A stretch of DNA of 64,000 nt from Cololabis saira (lineage: Eukaryota; Chordata; Actinopteri; Beloniformes; Belonidae), in the NCBI RefSeq assembly GCF_033807715.1, contig NC_084597.1:7751369-7815368 (forward strand), given 5' to 3'. Under the pieces are notes generated by a model that was not told where the DNA came from, ran no database searches, and saw only the letters and a list, made by a program, of their open reading frames with translations. The position numbers and the translations under genes are program-made. Shown here piece after piece: positions 57,592 through 64,000 of the stretch (position 1 is its first letter; every line of letters starts with the position of its first letter).

Positions 57592-58779
57592 ACCCTTGTG
57601 CTGTCTTCAGATCAAGGGAGGAAGGGAAGGAGGGAGGAAAGGAGGAAGGAAGGAAGGAAGGAAGGGAGAAAAGAAGGAAGGAAGGAAGGAAGGAAGGAAG
57701 GAAGGGAAAAAAGAAGGAAGGAAGGAAGGGAAAAAAGAAGGAAGGAAGGAAGGGAGAAAAGAAGGAAGGAAGGGAGAAAAGGAAAGAAGGGAGAAAAGAA
57801 GGAAGGAAGGAAGGAAGGGAGAAAAGAAGGAAGGAAGGAAGGAAGGAAGGAAGGAAGGAAGGAAGGAAGGAAGGAAGGAAGGAAGGAAGGAAAGGAGAAA
57901 AGAAGGAAGGAAGGGAGAAAAGAAGGAAGGAAGGAAGGAAGGGAGAAAAGAAGGAAGGAAGGGAGAAAAGGAAGGAAGGAAGGGAGAAAAGGAAGGAAGG
58001 AAGGGAGAAAAGAAGGAAGGAAGGAAGGAAGGAAGGAAGGAAGGAAGGAAGGAAGGGAGGGAGAAAAGAAGGAAGGAAGGAAGGAAGGAAGGAAGGAAGG
58101 AAGGAAGAAAAGAAGGAAGGAAAGAAGGAAGGGAGGGAAAAAAAGAAGGAAGAAAGGGAGAAAAGAAGGAAGGAAGGGAGGAAGGAAAGAAGGGAGAAAA
58201 GAAGGAAGGAAAGAAGGAAGGAAGAAAGAAAAGTAGTAAGAAAGGAAGGAAAGAAGGAAGGGAGAAAAGGGAGGAAAGGGAAAAAAGAAGGAAGGGAGAA
58301 AGGAAGGAAGGAAAGAAGGGAGAAAGGAAGGAAGAAAGGGAGAAAAGGAAGGGAGGGAAAAAAGAAGGAAGGAAGGGAGGAAGGAAGGAAAGAAGGGAGG
58401 AAAGGAAAAAAGGAAAGAGGGGAGGAAGGGACAAAAGAAGGAAGGTAAGAAGGGAGGAAAGAAGGAAGGAAAGGAGAAAACAAGGAAAGAATGTACGAGG
58501 GGAGAAAAGGAGGAAGGAAAAAAAGGGAAAAAAGAAGGGAGGAAGGAAAGAAGGGAGGAAAGGGAAAAAAGAAGGAAAGGAAAGAGGGGAGGAAAGAGTT
58601 GAGGAAGGGAAAAAAGTAGGAAGGAAAGAAGGGAAGAAGGAAAGGAGAAAACAAGGAAAGAATGTACGAGGGGAGAAAAGAAGGAAGGAAGAGAGAAAAG
58701 AAAAGGAAAGGAGGAAAGGAGTAAAGAGGAAGGGAAGAAGGGAAAATTAGGTCATTTTGACCCAAAGACGGTACAAGGG
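57592..58779. mobile_element. piggyBac-like MITE expanded by a GGAA repeat
   Basis: The left end reads (TTGA)ACCCTTGTGCTGTCTT and the right end complements to (TTAA)CCCTTGTACCGTCTTT, an inverted repeat of about 17 bp bounded by TTAA (one copy mutated to TTGA). A small dyad GGTCATTTTGACC lies next to the right end. Both features fit teleost TTAA-targeting MITEs. Everything between the ends is tandem repeat. It occupies 86% of the intron between the exons at 58865 and 57491. Confidence 0.65.
57607..58745. repeat. (GGAA)n/(AAGG)n tandem repeat with GGGAGAAAA interruptions
   Basis: About 1.1 kb of almost pure purine on the plus strand, hence pyrimidine (CCTT)n on the prrc2b RNA. Runs of GGAA are broken by AGGGAGAAAAGAAGG-like variants at irregular spacing. 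The frames of up to 498 residues seen through it (Ser/Phe/Pro/Leu or Lys/Glu/Gly/Arg only) are repeat artefacts. Confidence 0.95.
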
Positions 58780-58864
58780 TTAATAACTAAAAAGGACAAA
58801 CTGATGAATAAAAAAGGAAGATGCGTATTGATGACAGAACACTTTGTGCTATAAGCGATCTCAC

Positions 58865-60811
58865 CTCCTACAAGAAGTCCCTCCGTTCTGCCAGGCGTCG
58901 CCCCTGCCGGAGGCGGCGTCAGGCGTGCGTGACATCCTGCCTCCTTCCAGCAGAGACGGTTCCCCTTTCCGGTTCTGCCGCTCCACCAGCGGCCTCTGGC
59001 TGGAAAAGCTCCTCTTGGAAAGCTCCCTCTTCTCGCCCGGGTCGCCGTGGCCCGAGTCCGGCGGGCCGTCGCCGTGTCCCTGCGCGGCCAAACCTCGCTT
59101 GTCTCTGAAGTCGATCAAGTCGCTGTTGTCCGACCCCGTCTCCCACTCCTCCGCCTGACCCTGCTGGCCCGGGTGTCCCGAGTGGCCGCCGGCCCAACCG
59201 TCCTCGCCGCTGCACTTGAGGCGACCCGTCCAGGACTTGGCCAGATCTCCGTTTATGTACTCGTCGCTCGTCCACTGGTACGAGCCGGGCTCCTGCTCCT
59301 GCCGCAGGCGCCGGAAGCGCGGGGGTTTGTCCTGCCGCTGGGGGCGCCGTCGCCTCGCCATCGCCTGGCGGTCGGCGTTGTCGCCCTCGAACTCCTCCGT
59401 GCCGTTTTCCGTGAAGGAGCCGGTGAATTTGGGCGGGTACTTGAGGGAGTCCCGGTCCACCGGGGGCCTGCGTGAGTAGGCCGCCTCGGGGCCGTAGCCG
59501 TTCTCCTGCATGAAGCCGGGGTTGCTGTTGAACTGGGGGCCGCGGCCCCTCCACGCGGGAGCCTCCCTGGGCCCCGCGAAGCCTCGGCCGTAGCCGCCGG
59601 CGTTGTTCAGCCTGGGGGGCAGGACGCGGCCCACGTAGCCGCCGCGGCCGGCTTTGCTCCGTTCCCTGGCGTCGGCGGCGGCCTGGTCGTCGGCGTACAC
59701 CCTGTTGGACCTCCAGGAGTCTCTATCGGCCTTGCGGGCTTCTCCCGGCTCCAAGTAACCTTCGACGTTCTCGGATCCCTTCTGGCGGCGCCTCTTGGGA
59801 AGCTCCTCGTACTCGGAAGCTTCGCTCAAGGTCTCGCTCACATTTCTCCGGCGGGGTTTGCCTCTCTGGAAGTCGTCGACCTTGACGGGACGACCTCTGC
59901 CGGGCCTCTGAACACCGCTGCTGCTGCTGCCGCCGCCGTTGTTATTATACGCCCCTCGGAGGTTTTCTCCGCCTCGGCCGCCGCGAGTTCCCCCTCTCGC
60001 ACCGAAATCCCTGAACCCTCGACTGCGACCCCTGGCGCCCCCTCTCACTGCACCGAAGGCCTGCTCTTCGTCGATGAAGATCCAGTTATTTCGCCTTGGT
60101 GCCTGAGATTCTCGGGCTTCCTGGGTGTCTTTAGTCGACTGATTCTTTCCGGTGTCCCAGGGGTTTTCTCTGGGGGGGTCACTACTATTGGCGCTTTGAG
60201 GCCTCTCCATTTTGGCGGGAGCCGGTGACGGCTGCCGCCTCTCCTCGGGCGGTTTCTCAACAAAAGGTGAAGCCGAACGTCTGCCGATGGGAGGCGGGTT
60301 ATCTTTTTTTAAGTCGTAAACATTAGTCAGGACTTCCTTCTCCAGGCGGTAGGGGACAGGCTTTTCCTCGGGTTCAGGTTTAGGCTTTTCGGCCTCCTTG
60401 TCTTCCACTTTGAGAGCCTTGAGAACCGGCTTCTTGATGGGCCCAGTTCTGCGAGTCAAGGTCCGCCCGCTGGTCTCGGAGGGCTGGCCGGCGCTGCTAC
60501 TGGAACTGGTCTCCGACCACTGGCTCTGAGCTTTTCTGAATCCTCCTCCCTGTTTCTGGTTTCCTTCGTCTTTCCAGTCGTCTTCGGGGTCGTCTGGCGT
60601 CTGGCTGTGAGAGTCCTGGAAGACTTTCAGGTAGTCCTTTCTGGGGTTCTGATTAGTATATTCTTTCTCTGGGAGATTTAGACCGATGTTCTGAGCGGTG
60701 GTGAGCAGGCCGTGGTGCTCCTTGTCCGAGCCGCGGCTCTGGTAATCCTGCCTCGAGCCGTCGTCTGCCGCGTCTTCGTAGCAGTCCGGGTGGGAAGGCT
60801 CTGTATCGTCT
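58865..60811 (-). CDS. prrc2b: prrc2b largest exon (RG-rich region)
   Basis: A 1,947-bp exon, acceptor TTTCCTTAG|A and donor AGGAG|GTGAGA, entering and leaving in phase 2. Order of landmarks: acidic and Gln-rich start (DDTEPSHPDCYED), TRRTGPIKKPVLKALK, a Lys/Glu/Pro-rich stretch, PPRENPWDTG, NNWIFIDEEQAFGAV, an RG/RGG-rich patch (GARGRSRGFRDFGARGG), KPRRRNVSETLSEASEYEE, LPKRRRQKGSENVEG, RDSWRSNRVYAD, RQDKPPRFRRLRQEQE and KRELSKRSFSSQRPLV. Known: this long exon is typical of PRRC2B and carries arginine/glycine-rich RNA-binding character. The exon is strikingly GC-rich compared with the transposon-filled introns on both sides, so the opposite-strand frames here are compositional shadows. Confidence 0.95.
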
Positions 60812-60896
60812 CTAAGGAAATTGACAGGACAAAAGATGCTGAAGTACGACTCAAACAGAAACCTGTCAAACCTCCCAATGTTCGATTCTTTCTGGG

Positions 60897-61505
60897 TAGG
60901 GCTGGGCGATATATCGAGATTTTAATATATATCGATATATTTTCAAACGCGATATGGTACGAGACAATATTGTTTATATCGATTTAAATTTTTTTTTTTT
61001 TTTTTATGATTTTGATATAGCTTATTTTGTGACAAATTGACTTGAATGTTTTATTTGAGATTTGCACAAATGTTTTGTTATTTGCACAGTCAACCTCAGT
61101 GGAAAAGTCTGCCTGTTACTGTCTACATTGTATTAATTGTACAGTGTATTTTAATTTAATTGTTATGCAGGAAAGGGATATTTGTTTTATTTTATTCAAG
61201 AAGCATTTTTATTCTATATATGCAGGCAGTTTATTTTTATTTCATTTGTTTTATACATTTTGATATTGTGCAGACCTCTGTTAATAAAGGAACCTGTGTG
61301 ACATTTGGCACGAGGCTTTGTATTAAAACAGTTTTTTTAAGGGTTTGCCTCACAAAAAAATGAAGCTAACAGAGATGCTAACAGAGATGCTATGCTATAA
61401 TGCTTTGGGGGAAACCCCAATTATGGCACAGAAAAAATAGAGATATATATCGAGTATCGCCATTCAGCTAGAAAATATCGAGATATGACTTTTGGCCCAG
61501 CCCTA
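60897..61505. mobile_element. hAT element, TAGGGCTGGGCGAT family (copy 3)
   Basis: Ends TAGGGCTGGGCGATATAT and CCCAGCCCTA, flanked by a perfect 8-bp duplication TTTCTGGG (60889-60896 and 61506-61513). It is closely similar along its length to the copies at 19752 and 37700, so the family spread fairly recently. Its left end lies 85 bp upstream of the acceptor of the largest prrc2b exon. Confidence 0.92.
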
Positions 61506-61977
61506 TTTCTGGGTATAAAATCCCAGAGGCACAAAAAAAAAACGGGCTGAATGCTAAACTAATTATCAACTTATATGTTGTTTAGCGTGATAGTTTCTTC
61601 TGACTAATCCAATACAAAAATCAGTCTGTGCAGAATATATGCTGTTACCATCAGGACAGAGGTATAGGGTAACGCTTCTGCAGACCTCCCGGGCCCAAAG
61701 ATCTTTTATACCCTCTAGTATAACGCTGCTAAATAAATTATAGATGCATTATTCATTTCATAATCCACCAGGTTTGGGGTTAAAGATCATTGTGTTAAGT
61801 TATTGTATAGTGTTGTACTATACTGCACTTAATTGTTTTATGTTGAATTGTCTTGTATATAGAGGGAATGCACATGATGTCACAGATGCGACTTCACAGC
61901 GGGTTTCGTCCACTGAGTGGCAGAAAGACTGAGTGGCAGCGTAAACTTTCAGTTTGAGCAACTGGAAAACATCTAAA

Positions 61978-62181
61978 ATGGGAAAGAGCTGTTGTGAGAT
62001 CGACTGTACTCATAGATTTAGCAAGAAATCAGAGTTATCGTTTTACAGACTGCCAAAAAATCAGCTTAAGAGAAACAAATGGATCACTGCAATTCGCAGA
62101 AACAACTGGATTCCAGGCACCGAAACGTGGATTTGTTGTTCCCATTTTGTATCAGGTAATGTTGTATTTGTGGGTAGCTAA
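61978..62181 (+). pseudogene. THAP-domain fragment of a transposase
   Basis: From the ATG at 61978 the frame reads MGKSCCEIDCTHRFSKKS..., then FYRLPKN, KWITAIRRNNW and ETWICCSHFVSG. This is the C2CH pattern of a THAP zinc finger (C-x3-C, then C-x2-H) with the expected Trp, Phe and Pro positions, a DNA-binding domain found in several DNA transposases and in host THAP proteins. The frame stops at 62181, just past the domain, and no catalytic domain follows. I read it as the truncated start of a transposase gene inside the 61860-62560 element, not a host gene. Confidence 0.72.
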
Positions 62182-62191
62182 CGTTAAACGG

Positions 62192-62482
62192 TCAAATCAT
62201 AAAGTTCGGTGTCCTCATCACTTTAATTTCTCCAAAAAATCCTGCCTTGAAGTCGGACCAAGCGTCAAGACTTTTGTAAGCCTTCAAGCTTTGCTTCGTG
62301 TATTTCCCCGGCGTAGAAATTATGTACATGTAAATATCAGGACACTTGATTCGTGGCCAAATATTAATGTCCATGGACCACTGGTTCTTGGGGTAACTGT
62401 ACGGGTCACTGTCAAGTCCAACTGCCTTTGATTTAAGCCCATAATCGGCTGTTATCCCGTCTTCTCCACTAGTTGCAGCCAT
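62192..62482 (-). pseudogene. N-terminal fragment of a second transposon protein
   Basis: A 96-residue frame starts MAATSGEDG and contains LDSDPYSYP, CPDIYMYIIS and QSLKAYKSLDAW. The order DPY..P..W..PDI..Y...S..YT..QLKAYKSL.A is one I associate with the accessory protein of teleost DNA transposons, which carries SWIM zinc-finger and YqaJ-like nuclease parts further on. A related start (GLDPYEIP..EW) occurs in the element at 38677-39968. It converges with the THAP fragment, with 10 bp between them. The family assignment is from memory. Confidence 0.55.
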
Positions 62483-62670
62483 TTTTGCAGATGTTTTGCC
62501 ACTCAGTGCGAGTAAGGGGGGCTGGTCCAGTTGGAAAGTGACGTCAATGCAGACCCTCTATAGTTCTGTTTTTGACCATGTATTCTGACTGCCACAGATA
62601 CAAAAAGAATTTCCGAATGCACAATAAATTGAAACTAAGTAACTGACTGAAGTGCAGAACACGAACTGAC

Positions 62671-62821
62671 CTGTCAGCCGCCTGCCCACTATCTGAGCCG
62701 TCATACTGTCTCTGCTGAGGCTCGGCAGAAGGGGCTCGTCTCTCTTGGTGCAGGTTGGACTGGGCTCCTTCATCAGAACCAGGACTCAAGTGGTCCGGAT
62801 GCATGGTGGGCTTTACCATTC
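62671..62821 (-). CDS. prrc2b: prrc2b exon
   Basis: 151 bp. The acceptor TTAATCAG|GA follows an A/T-rich stretch and the donor is GACAG|GTCAGT. It enters in phase 1 and leaves in phase 2. It encodes GMVKPTMHPDHLSPGSDEG, then a Gln/Ser-rich stretch ending SDSGQAADR. The MVKPTMHP start matches the LMKPMMP block of mammalian PRRC2B. The rest is poorly conserved and shorter than the mammalian counterpart as I remember it. Confidence 0.85.
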
Positions 62822-62896
62822 CTGATTAAAAAAAAAAAAACACAAAAAAAAACAACCAAACAATCGCAATGGTTATTCACCTATGTAGGTCTAAAT

Positions 62897-63598
62897 CAGG
62901 GGTCGGCAACCCAAAATGTTGAAAGAGCCATATTGGACCAAAAACACAAAAAACAAATATGTCTGGAGCCGCAAAAAATGAAAAGTCTTGTATCAGCCTT
63001 AGAATGAAGGCAACACATGCTGCATGTTTCTATATTAGTTATAACTGGGGGAAGATTTTTTTTTTCATTATGCACTTCGAGAAAAAAGTCGAAATTTCGA
63101 GAAAAAAGTCGAAATGTCAAGAAAAAAGTCGAAATATTGAGAAAAAAGTCGAAATTTTGAGAAAAAAGTCGAAATCTCAAGATTAATGTTGAAGTACAAT
63201 CTTGAGAAAAAAGTAAAAATGTCGAGAAAAAAGTAAAAATGTCGAGAAAAAAGTCGAAATGTTGAGAAAAAAGTCGAAATGTTGAGAAAAAAGTCGAAAT
63301 TTTGAGAAAAAAGTCGAAATTTTGAGAAAAAAGTAGAAATCTCAAGATTAATGTTGAAGTACAATCTTGAGACAAAAGTCAAAATGTTGAGGAAAAAAGT
63401 AAAAATGTCGAGAAAAAAGTAAAAATGTCGAGAAAAAAAGTCTAAATATTGAGGAAAAAGTCGAAATTGAGAAAAAAGTCGAAATTTTGAGAAAAAAGTC
63501 GAAATTTTGAGAAAAAAGTCGAAATTTTGAGAAAAAAGTCGAAATATCGAGATTAAAAAGGAAAGAAAAAAGTAAGAAAAAAGAGAAAAAAAAGGAAA

Positions 63599-63629
<31 letters not shown>

Positions 63630-63770
63630 AGAAGAAAGAAACAGAAAAGAGAGAAAAAAAAGAAGAAAAAAGGGAAAAAAGGTCAAACATTTTTGAAAAA
63701 GCTCCAGGAGCCACTAGGGCGGCGCTAAAGAGCCACATGCGGCTCTAGAGCCGCGGGTTGCCGATCCCTG
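62897..63770. mobile_element. hAT element, CAGGGGTCGGCAACC family (copy 3)
   Basis: It begins CAGGGGTCGGCAACC and ends with the inverted complement (GGTTGCCGATCCCTG). A perfect 8-bp duplication GTCTAAAT flanks it (62889-62896 and 63771-63778), which is diagnostic of hAT transposition. The middle is a degenerate tandem array of about 17 bp (GAGAAAAAGTCGAAATGTC-type), so the shadow reading frames here are not genes. It lies in inverted orientation to the copies at 25009 and 40112 and fills 88% of its prrc2b intron. Confidence 0.9.
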
Positions 63771-63809
63771 GTCTAAATGAATCCCCTATTAAGATGTTTT
63801 GGTGTTTAC

Positions 63810-64000
63810 CTGAAGAATGAACTGAACCACGGTAGTAGTCCACGGGTGGGCGCCCGTGGACCATGCAGGGGTTCATAAAAGGTGGCATCATCATCCAGCG
63901 GGGGTCAAACCCGAGGACGTGTGAAGTGTAGAAGCTCCGGTGGGGATGGGTTGAGGCTGTTGGACCCGTGTGACCGGACTGCTGCCATTGTTGCATCTTA
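63810..64000 (-). CDS. prrc2b: prrc2b exon (partial, first in window)
   Basis: Minus strand, open to the window edge. It encodes KMQQWQQSGHTG... followed by GFDPRWMMMPPFMN and GRPPVDYY, matching the PRRC2B segment with GFDPRWMMMPSYMDP and PVDFY. The donor is CAG|GTAAAC, with GT at 63809-63808, leaving phase 1. The exon probably continues past 64000, because the first window base is the third base of a codon. The following 988-bp intron is almost filled by one hAT element. Confidence 0.9.

Larger units (their letters stand above)
61860..62560. mobile_element. Non-autonomous DNA transposon with two gene starts
   Basis: Terminal inverted repeats TAGAGGG.ATGCA and its complement (TGCAGACCCTCTA) are flanked by TA on both sides, consistent with a 2-bp TA duplication. 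Inside are two open fragments pointing at each other: a THAP-type zinc finger on the plus strand and the start of a second transposon protein on the minus strand. This fits an internally deleted derivative of an element with a THAP transposase gene plus an accessory gene (ISL2EU- or Kolobok-like). The superfamily is inferred. It sits in the prrc2b intron between exons 60811 and 62671. Confidence 0.7.

Noticed and set aside
57269..58765. A 498-residue minus-strand frame and several plus-strand frames of 200-384 residues
   Set aside because: They read through the GGAA/TTCC tandem array; only the stretch 57331-57491 is coding, as a prrc2b exon.
58821..59479. Arg/Ser/Pro-rich frames on the plus strand and an alternative minus frame at 58919-59554
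   Set aside because: Shadows of the GC-rich prrc2b exon 58865-60811; the chosen frame is the one that joins all neighbouring exons and matches PRRC2B.

Overview
This is vertebrate nuclear DNA, almost certainly from a ray-finned (teleost) fish. The one host gene I can support is the 3' two thirds of prrc2b (proline-rich coiled-coil 2B) on the minus strand. Around and inside it lies a dense, repeatedly nested set of transposons typical of teleosts: hAT elements with 8-bp target duplications, TTAA elements, TA-flanked MITEs, foldbacks, and L1 and CR1/L2-type LINEs. No prokaryotic feature, CRISPR array, rRNA or tRNA gene was seen. The species cannot be named from the sequence alone.

Gene. Eighteen prrc2b exons run from the right edge (64000, partial exon) down to a stop codon at 19411-19413. 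All 17 introns have GT..AG ends and the exon phases join without a break into about 1,492 codons. I matched the product from memory to vertebrate PRRC2B, through landmarks such as a GPIKKPVLKALKVEDKE-like block, NNWIFIDEEQAFG, an RG/RGG-rich patch, [17 protein letters not shown] and a C-terminus ending in KVEENKA. The 5' third of the gene lies beyond position 64000. A 3' UTR probably continues to about 17.2 kb.

Layout. Positions 1-17 kb are downstream intergenic DNA: hAT elements, two foldbacks that each sit exactly at the junction of a direct repeat, LINE remnants, microsatellites, and a small GC-rich patch at 3.5-3.7 kb that could be the promoter and first exon of another minus-strand gene. 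Positions 17-64 kb are prrc2b. Three introns are short and transposon-free (101, 78 and 143 bp); the others are mostly transposon. The 8.3-kb intron at 27.7-36.0 kb holds a 6.2-kb L1 retrotransposon in antisense orientation with both reading frames open, a poly(A) tail and a 14-bp target duplication. The intron at 37.6-42.5 kb holds a three-level nest of hAT elements, each level marked by its own perfect 8-bp duplication. Three introns carry 0.7-1.2-kb purine/pyrimidine tandem repeats that mimic long ORFs.

How things work together. The only cellular function here is PRRC2B, a cytoplasmic mRNA-binding protein linked in the literature to translation initiation. The rest is a record of transposition: target duplications let many insertions be ordered in time. 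Several elements lie within tens of bases of splice sites. The best candidates for something undescribed are the foldback elements bounded by 90- and about 200-bp direct repeats, two foldbacks built from an iterated GTAATAA motif, and a 0.7-kb element that keeps the starts of two convergent transposon genes.
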